Shown here piece after piece: positions 18,172-26,103 of a stretch of DNA of 64,000 bases. Source of the stretch: Labrenzia sp. CE80 (GTDB lineage: Bacteria; Pseudomonadota; Alphaproteobacteria; Rhizobiales; Stappiaceae). Under the pieces are notes generated by a model that saw only the letters and a list, made by a program, of their open reading frames with translations, did not search any database and was not told the DNA's origin. Numbering within the stretch: position 1 is the first letter of the stretch; each line of letters begins with the position of its first letter. Where the stretch lies: the NCBI RefSeq assembly GCF_009650605.1, contig NZ_WAJT01000002.1:186001-250000 (forward strand). The letters are read 5' to 3'. The translations under genes were made by a program, and so were the position numbers.

Positions 18172-18666
18172 ATGTCTTCCGATTCCGGTGTTGCCTTCAG
18201 GCCAGCTCGTGATGGGGATGGACAAGCGTTGTTCGAGATTACGCGCAGTTCCATCATGGCGCTCGGCGCCTCGCACTATCCGGCCGAAGTGCTCTTGGGC
18301 TGGATGGGGACGCGGGATGCGGCCTATTACGAATCCGAAATTCGCGAGGGAACGATCACGGTTGCTGAATGCGACGGCGCAGTTGTCGGCTATGTCGATG
18401 CGGTACCTGGCGAAGTTGTGCGGCTGTTTGTTGTGCCGTCTTTTGCAAGTCGCGGGCTGGGTGGGGCATTGCTGCGCATCGCTTTGGACGAGGCGCAGAA
18501 GGATCATGCGGGTCCGATCAAGCTCGAAGCGACCCTGAATGCAGAGAGCTTCTATGCCCACCACGGGTTCAAGCGTGTGGGCCTGGGGTATTTTTCCCTG
18601 CAGCGCGGTGGCGCACCAATCCAGGTCGTCCATATGGAGCGCCCGGTTCGGGCGGTGGGGTCTTGA
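18172..18666 (+). CDS. GNAT-family N-acetyltransferase
   Basis: The 164-residue protein shows the GNAT acetyl-CoA pocket in VVPSFASRGLGGALLRIAL (V/I-x-x-x-x-RGxGxG/A type) and the C-terminal NAESFYAHHGFKRVG segment usual for YafP/Eis-like members. The frame is open from 18109, inside ffs, but the ATG at 18172 has an AAAGGGA ribosome-binding site and lies past the RNA. The substrate is unknown. It sits between ffs and dnaX. Confidence 0.85.
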   Translation: MSSDSGVAFRPARDGDGQALFEITRSSIMALGASHYPAEVLLGWMGTRDAAYYESEIREGTITVAECDGAVVGYVDAVPGEVVRLFVVPSFASRGLGGALLRIALDEAQKDHAGPIKLEATLNAESFYAHHGFKRVGLGYFSLQRGGAPIQVVHMERPVRAVGS

Positions 18667-18755
18667 GGCGAGAGCTGTGCCTGGGTTCTGGGGACGGCTG
18701 CAATTTTTTTAATGTCTCGCATCCATCGCTTTGAAAAAAGCAGTAAGGTGCGCCC

Positions 18756-20666
18756 ATGGATGATATCGCCTTTCCGACAGCGGGAGAGGGGGCAGGCGCC
18801 CCGGCTTCCGAAGACAGCGCCTACCGCGTTCTGGCCCGCAAGTACCGGCCCCAGACCTTTGAGGATCTGGTCGGTCAGGAACCCATGGTTCAGACACTGG
18901 AAAACGCGTTTGACACCGGCCGGATTGCTCAGGCCTGGATGCTCACCGGCGTTCGCGGTGTCGGCAAGACAACCACCGCACGGATCCTGGCCCGCGGCCT
19001 GAATTATGAAGTGCCCGGTGTGGCCGACAAGCCAACTGTGCGCCTCGAGCAGGAAGGCAGCCACTGCAAGGCAATCATGGAAGGTCGCCATGTCGATGTG
19101 ATCGAGATGGATGCCGCCTCCCACACTGGCATCAACGACATTCGCGAGATCACCGACGCGGCCCGCTACCGTCCCGCCACGGCGCGCTACAAGGTCTACA
19201 TCATCGATGAGGTCCACATGCTGTCGAACGCGGCTTTCAATGGTCTCTTGAAGACCCTGGAAGAGCCGCCGGAGCATGTGAAATTCATCTTCGCGACCAC
19301 GGAAATCCGCAAGGTGCCGGTTACGGTCCTGTCCCGTTGTCAGCGCTTCGATCTCCGCCGGATCGATCAGCCCAAGCTGGTTGGTCTGCTGCGCCGGATC
19401 TCCGACGCGGAAAACATCCAGATCACCGATGAGGCCCTGACGCTGATTGCCCGCGCGGGCGAAGGTTCGGCGCGTGATTCCCTGTCTCTCTTGGATCAGG
19501 CCATGGCCCATGGCGCGGGCGCGATCGAGGCGCCGGATGTGCGTTCGATGCTGGGTCTTGCCGACCGGGCCAGGGTCATCGACCTGTTTGAGCATGTCAT
19601 GAGCGGCAACATCGCGGCAGCCATGGAAGAGCTTGCGGCCCAATATGCGGTTGGCGCGGATCCGGCTGTGGTTCTGACCGATCTTGCCGATTTTACCCAT
19701 CTGGTCACGCGCTTGAAGATCGTCCCCAAGGCCGGGGATGATGTTTCAGTCACTGAGACGGAACGGGTGCGCGGCCATGAGTTTGCCGAAAAGCTCTCCA
19801 TGCGGCTGTTGTCGCGGGCCTGGCAGATCCTTCTGAAGGGCGTGCAGGAAGTTCAGAGCGCGCCCAAGCCTCTGGCTGCGGCCGATATGGTTCTCGTCCG
19901 CCTGGCCTATGCGGCTGATCTGCCAGATCCGGGCGATGCCCTCGCGCTTTTGCGCAGCGGCGGTCTTGTGCCTGCTGGAGGCGGCGCGCCCGCTGGTCAG
20001 GGCGGCGCCTCAGGGTCGGGGCCGTCAGCGCAGGCTCAGTCCGGGCCTGCTCAATCCGGTCCTGCGCCGGGCAGCAATGGCGGTCCGGGTGCGATCATGA
20101 CAACGTCGCTCGGCCGTCCGCGGCTGGAAGCGATTGCCGGAGGCGCTGGCCAGGCAGCCGCGCAAGCGGCCCCGCAGCGGATTATTCGTCCGGAACCGCA
20201 AGCAGAGCCTGAACCGGCCGTCGCCAAGGTCGTGCTCGCCAATCTGCGTGACTGTGTGGCACTCGCCTCTGAAAAGCGCGACATCCCCATGAAGGTCGCG
20301 ATCATGCGCCAGATGCGTCTGGTGAAGTTTGAGCCGGGCCGGATCGAAATCCAGCCGACCGAAGATGCGTCTGCTGACATCGCCGGCGAATTCGGCCGCA
20401 AGCTGACCGAATGGACCGGAACGCGCTGGATCGTGAGTGTCAGCCGAACCCAGGGCCGGCCGACGATCCATGAGGAAGAAGTCGCCAACCAGGAGCAGCT
20501 GCTGTCCGACGCCCGGTCACATCCGACCGTATCAGCGCTTTTGAGCAGCTTTCCCGGCGCCAAGGTGATCGACGTTCGCGTTCAGGAGAGTGAGGAAGAG
20601 GACCCGGAATTGTCCGATCCGCTCCTTGCAGAGGCGCTGGGCGATGATGATTCGGATGATATTTAG
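18756..20666 (+). CDS. dnaX: DNA polymerase III subunit gamma/tau
   Basis: The 636-residue clamp-loader ATPase has Walker A GVRGVGKTTTAR (about residues 65-76), Walker B/DExx in YIIDEVHML and the sensor 1 region FIFATTEIRKVPVTVLSRCQ. Domain III and a long low-complexity Gly/Ala/Pro/Gln-rich linker (about 405-490) follow, then a C-terminal tau-type domain for DnaE/DnaB contacts. The protein loads the beta clamp at replication forks. It is followed by ybaB and recR, a conserved trio. Confidence 0.96.
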   Translation: MDDIAFPTAGEGAGAPASEDSAYRVLARKYRPQTFEDLVGQEPMVQTLENAFDTGRIAQAWMLTGVRGVGKTTTARILARGLNYEVPGVADKPTVRLEQEGSHCKAIMEGRHVDVIEMDAASHTGINDIREITDAARYRPATARYKVYIIDEVHMLSNAAFNGLLKTLEEPPEHVKFIFATTEIRKVPVTVLSRCQRFDLRRIDQPKLVGLLRRISDAENIQITDEALTLIARAGEGSARDSLSLLDQAMAHGAGAIEAPDVRSMLGLADRARVIDLFEHVMSGNIAAAMEELAAQYAVGADPAVVLTDLADFTHLVTRLKIVPKAGDDVSVTETERVRGHEFAEKLSMRLLSRAWQILLKGVQEVQSAPKPLAAADMVLVRLAYAADLPDPGDALALLRSGGLVPAGGGAPAGQGGASGSGPSAQAQSGPAQSGPAPGSNGGPGAIMTTSLGRPRLEAIAGGAGQAAAQAAPQRIIRPEPQAEPEPAVAKVVLANLRDCVALASEKRDIPMKVAIMRQMRLVKFEPGRIEIQPTEDASADIAGEFGRKLTEWTGTRWIVSVSRTQGRPTIHEEEVANQEQLLSDARSHPTVSALLSSFPGAKVIDVRVQESEEEDPELSDPLLAEALGDDDSDDI

Positions 20667-20763
20667 ATTGCCTCTTAGCAGTGGTCCAATTAAGGCCCAT
20701 ATCAAACAATGGAAGCCGTGCTTTGCGGCGGATTGAACCCGATAAACATGGAGCGTGAGGACT

Positions 20764-21084
20764 ATGGATTTCCTCAAGATGATGAAGCAGGCAAAGCAGA
20801 TGCAGGAGCAGATGGGCTCGCTGCAGGAAGCTTTTTCCGAAATCGAGACCGAAGGCACTTCCGGTGGCGGCATGGTCAGCATCAAGATCGCCGGCAAGGG
20901 CGAAATCCGCAGCCTGAAGATCGATCCATCCATGTTCAAGGAAGACGATGTCGAGATCCTCGAAGACTTGATCATTGCAGCTCACAATGAGGCCCGCATC
21001 AAGGCTGAAGCCATGATGCAGGAAAAAACCCAGGAACTCATGGGCGGCATGGGCTTGCCCGCCGGCATGAAACTGCCATTCTAA
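20764..21084 (+). CDS. YbaB/EbfC-family nucleoid-associated protein
   Basis: The 106-residue protein begins MDFLKMMKQAKQMQEQMG and has the family's short helical N terminus and central beta region GGMVSIKIAGKGEIRSLKID. YbaB/EbfC dimers bind DNA like tweezers and are almost always encoded between dnaX and recR, as here. An in-frame GTG at 20755 is possible, but its bases form the SD (GTGAGG) for the ATG at 20764. Confidence 0.95.
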   Translation: MDFLKMMKQAKQMQEQMGSLQEAFSEIETEGTSGGGMVSIKIAGKGEIRSLKIDPSMFKEDDVEILEDLIIAAHNEARIKAEAMMQEKTQELMGGMGLPAGMKLPF

Positions 21085-21105
21085 ACCGGATCCGCGGAAA
21101 CTTTT

Positions 21106-21714
21106 ATGGCGCAAAACAAGGTTGCCGGCCCGGAAATCGAGCGGCTGATCCAGCTTCTCGCGAAGCTTCCCGGTCTTGGTCCGCGTTCAGCCCGCCGGGC
21201 GGCCCTGCATCTGATCAAGAAGAAAGTCCAGCTTCTGGTTCCCCTGGCAGAAGCCATGGGCGTTGCCGTCGACAGAATTGGCGTCTGTTCAACCTGCGGC
21301 ACGGTCGACACGTCAGACCCTTGCGCCATCTGCGCCGATCCGCGCCGGGATCAGGCCACGCTGGTCGTGGTGGAAGATGTTGCCGATCTCTGGGCGCTGG
21401 AGCGGGCTGCAGCCATCAATGCGCGCTACCATGTGCTGGGCGGTACGCTTTCGCCGCTCGACGGCATCGGTCCGGACGATCTCAACATCGCAGGTCTGCT
21501 TGAGCGCTGCAGGGCCGAAGCGATCAGCGAGGTTATCCTCGCGATCAACGCCACGGTTGAGGGGCAGACGACAGCCCACTACATCACCGACCAGCTTGCC
21601 GGCCTTGATGTCAGCATCACGCGGCTGGCCCATGGTGTGCCAGTCGGCGGCGAACTGGATTATCTCGACGAAGGCACGCTCGCCCAGGCTCTCAAGGCCC
21701 GGACACGGTTTTAG
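21106..21714 (+). CDS. recR: Recombination mediator protein RecR
   Basis: The 202-residue protein has the RecR order: helix-hairpin-helix LLAKLPGLGPRSARRAALHL near residue 17, a four-cysteine zinc finger (CSTCGTVDTSDPCAIC), a Toprim domain with LVVVEDVADLWALE, and the C-terminal Walker-like region LAHGVPVGGELDYLDEGTL. It works with RecF/RecO in loading RecA at gaps. The last 72 bases, including the stop, recur as an orphan copy at 23012-23083, so the 3' end of this gene marks one side of an accessory insertion. Confidence 0.96.
   Translation: MAQNKVAGPEIERLIQLLAKLPGLGPRSARRAALHLIKKKVQLLVPLAEAMGVAVDRIGVCSTCGTVDTSDPCAICADPRRDQATLVVVEDVADLWALERAAAINARYHVLGGTLSPLDGIGPDDLNIAGLLERCRAEAISEVILAINATVEGQTTAHYITDQLAGLDVSITRLAHGVPVGGELDYLDEGTLAQALKARTRF
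21643..21714 (+). repeat. recR 3'-end repeat, copy 1 (within intact recR)
   Basis: These 72 bases encode the last 23 residues of RecR plus the TAG stop. They match 23012-23083 at 69 of 72 positions. The three differences are third-codon changes (GTC/GTT, GAA/GAG, GGC/GGT) that leave the peptide identical. Confidence 0.95.
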
Positions 21715-21788
21715 GCCTTGATGTTCCCCGATAGTTGGCGGGAAGAGGTCGTGCGAACCGGGTCTACAACAGTCTCCGGTCAAAGCGG

Positions 21789-21971
21789 TCATTCAGACTT
21801 TATACAATCAGGCCGAAATTGAAGGTCCGCGCGTTCGCGTTCCGACATTCGCGCGATATCTGGATGTGAGAATGGGTCTCGGCGCCATTCGGCCTCTATG
21901 TCGGGTTTTTCCCTGATCCAATTCCAGATCCTATTGAAGCTCGTGAGAGCTTTGAACAGCGCATGTGACAT
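21789..21971 (-). CDS. Small protein, DUF1127-like C terminus (hypothetical)
   Basis: A 60-residue ORF inside the DNA bracketed by the recR tail repeats. The C-terminal segment HPDIARMSERERADLQFRPD resembles the MSxRELxDIGLxR motif of DUF1127-type small proteins of alphaproteobacteria; the N-terminal half is aromatic- and Trp-rich. The frame extends to 22022, but that start would leave only 19 bases before the divergent LysR gene. The ATG at 21971 with GCGAGAA upstream leaves about 70 bases for promoters. Function unknown; reality of the gene is moderately supported. Confidence 0.45.
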   Translation of the reverse strand: MSHALFKALTSFNRIWNWIREKPDIEAEWRRDPFSHPDIARMSERERADLQFRPDCIKSE

Positions 21972-22041
21972 GCCGCAATTCTCGCGACTTGGCCCGCAAC
22001 CTGGAATCGACTTCGCGATCAAAGTTGTTTAGAAAAACTAA

Positions 22042-22950
22042 ATGCAAAACCTAAACGCGATCCCTCTTACAGCACTTAGGGCGGTCGAAGCGATTGCTCG
22101 GAACGGCACTCTTGGGCGTGCCGCTGAGGAATTAGGTATAACCGCTGGAGCTTTGAGCCAGCGACTGGCCAAGGCGGAGGCGGTTCTAGGTCAAGCATTG
22201 TTCATTCGCAGCTCGTCGGGCCTTCAGCCAACGACGATATGCGCTGAGGTTGCACCGCGCCTGTCACGGGCCATTTCGGAACTCTCGGCTGTTGTTTCTG
22301 ACATTCGTGCGCCTGAGAACAACACCCTGACTGTCTCTGTGGCGCCGATCTTTGCAAGCCGTTGGCTTGTCTGGAGAATAAAGAGATTCAATCTGCAAAA
22401 TCCAGACATAAGCCTGCGGATTCTGCCATCGATTGAGGTGGTTGATCTGGACCGTTCCGAGGTGGATGTGGGAATACGTGTCGGTGAGGGTGCTGCTCTT
22501 GGGAAGAATGGGGTCAAGCTTCTCGACCAGCGTGTATTCCCTGTCTGCGCACCTGAAATCGCCAAGCGAATACAAACATCTGCGGATCTCTTGAAAATCC
22601 CGGTAATTCGAGAGAACGAGAAGCTGTATGGCTGGACGAATTGGCTGTCTGATCAAGGCTTGGACGGGCATGATTTGCAGCCCGGACCAACCTATGCTGA
22701 TGCGTCATTGTGTCTAGATGCGGCAATGACTGGTCAAGGTGTGTTCATGGCGTGGGAGACCCTTGCCTGCGATGCTCTTGAAAGAGGCCAAGTCTCTTGT
22801 CCCGTCAACCATCGATCACTGACGGGGGCGACCTATTGGTTCGCGACAAGCCAGCACTCGGCAGGAAAACCAAGCGTCAGGAAGTTCAAGGAGTGGCTCG
22901 AGGCGGAACTGGTGTGTTCAATGGCTTTTTGGAACAGAAGTTCGGGGTAG
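22042..22950 (+). CDS. LysR-family transcriptional regulator, GcvA-like
   Basis: The 302-residue regulator has an N-terminal winged HTH (about residues 8-65) with TLGRAAEELGITAGALSQR, and a C-terminal periplasmic-binding-like sensor domain (about 90-295) with FASRWLVWRIKRF and DLDRSEVDVGIRVG, typical of the GcvA subgroup. Divergent transcription from the 60-residue gene suggests that gene as a target. The region is visibly richer in A+T than recR or dnaX, and it lies between the two copies of the recR tail, both pointing to acquisition by transfer. Confidence 0.9.
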   Translation: MQNLNAIPLTALRAVEAIARNGTLGRAAEELGITAGALSQRLAKAEAVLGQALFIRSSSGLQPTTICAEVAPRLSRAISELSAVVSDIRAPENNTLTVSVAPIFASRWLVWRIKRFNLQNPDISLRILPSIEVVDLDRSEVDVGIRVGEGAALGKNGVKLLDQRVFPVCAPEIAKRIQTSADLLKIPVIRENEKLYGWTNWLSDQGLDGHDLQPGPTYADASLCLDAAMTGQGVFMAWETLACDALERGQVSCPVNHRSLTGATYWFATSQHSAGKPSVRKFKEWLEAELVCSMAFWNRSSG

Positions 22951-23011
22951 ATCACTTCGTTCTGGGCTTGTTGAGTTCAATAAATCCCTGGGTGCCTGCC
23001 ATAGCGTCTCC

Positions 23012-23083
23012 GTTGGCGGCGAACTGGATTATCTCGACGAGGGTACGCTCGCCCAGGCTCTCAAGGCCCGGACACGGTTTTAG
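23012..23083 (+). repeat. recR 3'-end repeat, copy 2 (orphan tail)
   Basis: An exact-length orphan of the last 72 bases of recR, stop codon included, with no start or upstream gene body. Upstream of it, weaker matching continues for about 16 bases (CAT-AGC-GTC-TCC against CAT-GGT-GTG-CCA in the same codon frame). The orphan stop lies 30 bases from the end of the convergent lipoprotein gene, a spacing that would suit an ancestral recR/lipoprotein junction. Confidence 0.95.
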
Positions 23084-23113
23084 CCGCTTTGCGAACGATC
23101 AATAGGTCTTTGT

Positions 23114-23872
23114 CTAATTGCTTTCCCAAAGCGTTGTTGTATCGCCCTCACTGGCCGGAATGCTGAATTCCGAGCTTGCAGCGTTGCGTTGCAGTGCATT
23201 GGCCGCCGCCTGGGCATATTCGAAGATGAGCTGATTGAGACGATTGGATTTTCCGTATGTCGGGCCCTTCTCTGGGCCGCCCGCCAGTGTGATCGCCCCG
23301 TCGTCGACGCGGCTGATCGGTTCAACCTCTCTGAACGGCAGGCCGGTGTCCATGTCATAGAGTGTCAATCCGGCTACGAACTGCGGGTTGTCTGGCCGTT
23401 GCTTGCCATTGACGAAAACCTGGGTTCCAGTGAGCTGCTGCAGACCGAAGCGGCTGCGGATGAACACGGATTTGACGGTTACTACGGCGCGAACCGGTCG
23501 TGTGCCCGTCATCAACGGTTTGAGGGCGTCTTCCACATGCGGTTTGACGTTGGCGGCAATGGCGGTTTCCAGTGCCGCTTGCCGGCCTTGCTGATTTGTC
23601 AGGCCGAAACGTGTGCCAAGAGCGCCGAGCGTCGACCCGCCGGACACGCTTTCGCTGATTTCCCCATCCAGATCGGAGACGAGCAGCGGTCGTTCCGCGT
23701 TGGAAAAATCGACGTCCACCTGCGCGAGGCTGATCTCATTCAGATAGCTTGACTGCGGCGTGCTGGGCACGCTTTGGCATGCGGCCAGCAACAGCGCCAA
23801 CGCGCCCATCATGCCCGCCCCGGCAAAACGCTTCAAAGACCGCGCCTGAGATTCGAAATCCGCAATCGCCAC
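23114..23872 (-). CDS. Putative lipoprotein of unknown function
   Basis: The 252-residue protein has an n-region, a hydrophobic stretch and a lipobox LLAAC with the acylated cysteine at residue 32. The mature part contains no motif I can name with certainty; conserved-looking segments are VTVKSVFIRSRFG and GLTLYDMDTGLPF. Similar lipoproteins occur in Rhodobacterales and related groups. The start is a GTG at 23872 preceded by GGGGGAG six bases away. Convergent with the orphan recR tail. Confidence 0.75.
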   Translation of the reverse strand: MAIADFESQARSLKRFAGAGMMGALALLLAACQSVPSTPQSSYLNEISLAQVDVDFSNAERPLLVSDLDGEISESVSGGSTLGALGTRFGLTNQQGRQAALETAIAANVKPHVEDALKPLMTGTRPVRAVVTVKSVFIRSRFGLQQLTGTQVFVNGKQRPDNPQFVAGLTLYDMDTGLPFREVEPISRVDDGAITLAGGPEKGPTYGKSNRLNQLIFEYAQAAANALQRNAASSEFSIPASEGDTTTLWESN

Positions 23873-23951
23873 AGAACTCCCCCCAACTCATCTCCGTGGA
23901 AATGCGTATATCAGATTTGGGTCAACCAAGGCCAGCAGATGCAAGGTGGTC

Positions 23952-24395
23952 CTAGTCGTCCTGGGCGTATACTGTTGAATTGACGCGATCTATCTCGGCT
24001 TCATACCAGGCTATGGTTTGCTTCGGATCTTCGCGAAACGCCTTCGCGAAGGATGGTGGTGCCTCTGTGTGGTCGTCATATTCGGTCGACCAGACCATCA
24101 TGCCCAAGAATGCTGGCAGCAGTGCGCGTGCCTTGGCTGTCGGCAAATAGCAGATTTTGCTTTTCTTCTTTTGATCGATGTGCCGGCTGAGCATTCCCGT
24201 TTCTTCGAGTTTCTGAAGGCGGCTGGCCAGAACATTCGTCGCAATGCCCTCTTCGGATGCCTGGAACTCGCCATAATAACGCTTGCCGTGAAGCAGCATG
24301 TCTCTCAGCAGCACGAAGCTCCATTTGTCTCCAAATATTCCAGCTGCATATCGCACGGGGCAGCCGTGCCACGGCGCTTTGGCGTTCTTTTTCAT
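23952..24395 (-). CDS. HxlR-family transcriptional regulator
   Basis: The 147-residue protein has the HxlR signatures: CPVRYAAGIFGDKWSFVLLRDML near the N terminus, including the conserved cysteine at residue 12, the winged-helix EGIATNVLASRLQKLEETGML and the wing RHIDQKKKSKICYLPT. Members often sense electrophiles or oxidants through the N-terminal cysteine. It diverges from a VOC-family gene with 91 bases between starts, and that gap carries two inverted repeats that are good operator candidates. Confidence 0.9.
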   Translation of the reverse strand: MKKNAKAPWHGCPVRYAAGIFGDKWSFVLLRDMLLHGKRYYGEFQASEEGIATNVLASRLQKLEETGMLSRHIDQKKKSKICYLPTAKARALLPAFLGMMVWSTEYDDHTEAPPSFAKAFREDPKQTIAWYEAEIDRVNSTVYAQDD

Positions 24396-24420
24396 GACCG
24401 GAATATAGCGGGTTCATTTT

Positions 24421-24471
24421 CGCTTGCAATTAGCAAGCGTGTAAAATAAAAACACTTGCGAAAAACAAGTG
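24421..24471. promoter_or_regulatory. Two inverted repeats between hxlR-type gene and VOC gene
   Basis: CGCTTGC-AATTA-GCAAGCG (24421-24439, perfect 7-5-7) and CACTTG-N7-CAAGTG (24453-24471, perfect 6-7-6) lie side by side in the divergent intergenic region. Both have CTTG/CAAG half-sites. They are likely HxlR binding sites and may overlap both promoters. Confidence 0.55.
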
Positions 24472-24486
24472 AAATGGAGAAGCGAA

Positions 24487-24834
24487 ATGGAAGCATCATT
24501 TGTATGGTTCGACAACTTCGGATCAGATCGGGACCGCGCGACCGAATTCCTGTCGGAGACCTTCGGCTGGAGCACCAACAACATCGGCCCGATGACCTTC
24601 CTGACAAAAGGCGAGGGCAAACCTTTCGCAGCAACCTGCGACGCGATGAACGGCGTCAGCGGGTGGGTGCCTTATGTCGAGGTGGAAGATCTCGCGGCGG
24701 CGGTGAGCCGGGCAAAGGGGAACGGCGCGAAGATAATCGCTGAAGATCTGCAAGGCCCTGCGGGTGTCGCGACCTTCATCACCGATCCGGGTGGTGCGCC
24801 AATGGCTCTTTGGAAACGCGGCGAGGGTATGTAG
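24487..24834 (+). CDS. VOC-superfamily (glyoxalase-like) protein
   Basis: The 115-residue protein is a single VOC module: an N-terminal beta strand ASFVWFDNFGSDRDRATEFL and a C-terminal VATFITDPGGAPMALWKR. Family members are glyoxalases, dioxygenases or resistance proteins; the substrate is not evident. The ATG at 24487 follows GGAGAAG. It is probably controlled by the divergent HxlR regulator and is followed three bases later by a small membrane protein gene. Confidence 0.8.
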   Translation: MEASFVWFDNFGSDRDRATEFLSETFGWSTNNIGPMTFLTKGEGKPFAATCDAMNGVSGWVPYVEVEDLAAAVSRAKGNGAKIIAEDLQGPAGVATFITDPGGAPMALWKRGEGM

Positions 24835-24837
24835 CGC

Positions 24838-25242
24838 ATGCCCAGACATATCCTGACCGTTCTGGCATTCATACTTGTGACCTTCGCCGTCCAGGGACTG
24901 TCACACTTTGTCATCAACGTCGACCATTACGCGTCGATCGGACACTTGCGCGCAGAACCCATCATGCCCCTGGGTTTTGCAACAATGACAATTCAGGGCC
25001 TCATCCTCAGTGTCGCAATGTCGAGGCTCTGGCCCGATGGCACGTCGATCAAAAACGGGATGCTGGTGGCTGGCTTTTTCGGTCTCTTCCTGGGGTCATA
25101 CATGGTCCTGACGGAGTCCGCGAAATACACAGTGCCTTCAATCCCGATGTGGATGGCGACCGAGGCTGCGGCGGTTACCGCCCAGTTCTGCATCTTTGGC
25201 GTTGTTCTTGGGTTCATCTACCGAAAACGAGATACCGCGTAG
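24838..25242 (+). CDS. Four-helix integral membrane protein, unknown family
   Basis: A 134-residue protein with about four hydrophobic segments (residues 5-23, 45-62, 73-92 and 108-128). A conserved-looking GLSHFVINVDHY follows the first helix. It begins three bases after the VOC stop, so the two genes are surely co-transcribed under the HxlR promoter. No function can be assigned; similar small membrane proteins accompany VOC/HxlR pairs in other genomes only as a general impression. Confidence 0.65.
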   Translation: MPRHILTVLAFILVTFAVQGLSHFVINVDHYASIGHLRAEPIMPLGFATMTIQGLILSVAMSRLWPDGTSIKNGMLVAGFFGLFLGSYMVLTESAKYTVPSIPMWMATEAAAVTAQFCIFGVVLGFIYRKRDTA

Positions 25243-25249
25243 CCGACGT

Positions 25250-25275
25250 GACGGACGCCGGAATCGGCGTCCGTC
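25250..25275 (+). terminator. Strong hairpin after the VOC/membrane protein pair
   Basis: A perfect 11-bp stem (GACGGACGCCG/CGGCGTCCGTC) with a GAAT loop lies 8 bases after the stop at 25242. There is only a weak T tract afterwards, so it may act as a terminator or as an mRNA 3'-end protector. Confidence 0.55.
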
Positions 25276-25404
25276 TTCAAGCTGGCACAGACTATCCAAA
25301 CGATGGGGCGCAATCAGGGCTGTTCGGCTCAGCTACCTCCCCTTGCACCTTCCCGCGATCCCCCCTATCTCGAAGGTACTGATCACAAACCGTTGAAAGT
25401 GCCC

Positions 25405-26073
25405 ATGTTCGCTGCTGCCTCCCGTGCCATGTCCCAGGTTTTCGAGCCGCAGTTTCGCAAGATCTTCCTGAAGATGCTCGGGTTCACGCTGGCCGTTCTC
25501 GTGGTGATCTGGATCGCGCTTCAGGGGGTGGTCGCGGGCTTCGTCGAGCTGCCTTATCCTTGGTTGGAAACGGCTTTGTCGATTCTGACAGGCATTGGTG
25601 CCGTCATCGGTCTGGGATTTCTGATTGCGCCGGTTTCGGCACTCTTCGCCGGCCTCTTTCAGGATGAGATTGCCGATATCGTCGAGGCGCGAGACTATCC
25701 GCAGGACCCGCCGGGCAAGGCCATGGCGGTGATCCCGTCCATTGTTCTGGCGCTGAAGTTCACCGGCATCGTTCTTCTGGGCAATCTCTTTGCCCTGTTC
25801 CTGCTGTTGATTCCGGGAATCAATCTGGTCGCGTTCTTCGTCGTCAACGGCTACCTGCTTGGCCGCGAATTCTTTGAATTTGCCGCGACCAGATTCATGC
25901 CGGTTGCCGAGGCCAAGCGACTGCGCAAGGCGCGCAGTGGCACGGTCTTTATGGGCGGACTGGTGATTGCAGGGGTTCTTGCCGTGCCGATCCTTAATCT
26001 GGTGACGCCGATTTTTGCCACGGTCTTCATGATGCATCTGTATAAACGGGTTGCATCGGGCGCTGCGATCTGA
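25405..26073 (+). CDS. EI24/CysZ-like integral membrane protein
   Basis: A 222-residue membrane protein with about four hydrophobic regions and the EI24-domain features: an N-terminal amphipathic LGFTLAVLVVIWIAL helix, the cytosolic FQDEIADIVEARDYP segment, LLLIPGINLVAFFVVNGYLL, and GREFFEFAATRFM. E. coli CysZ of this superfamily conducts sulfate; whether this protein does is not established. The frame is open to 25303; ATG 25405 is chosen, with ATG 25429 as an alternative. It stands 30 bases before the glutaminase gene. Confidence 0.75.
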   Translation: MFAAASRAMSQVFEPQFRKIFLKMLGFTLAVLVVIWIALQGVVAGFVELPYPWLETALSILTGIGAVIGLGFLIAPVSALFAGLFQDEIADIVEARDYPQDPPGKAMAVIPSIVLALKFTGIVLLGNLFALFLLLIPGINLVAFFVVNGYLLGREFFEFAATRFMPVAEAKRLRKARSGTVFMGGLVIAGVLAVPILNLVTPIFATVFMMHLYKRVASGAAI

Positions 26074-26103
26074 CCGAATTCCACAATGGAGTCGGGGGCG
26101 GGT

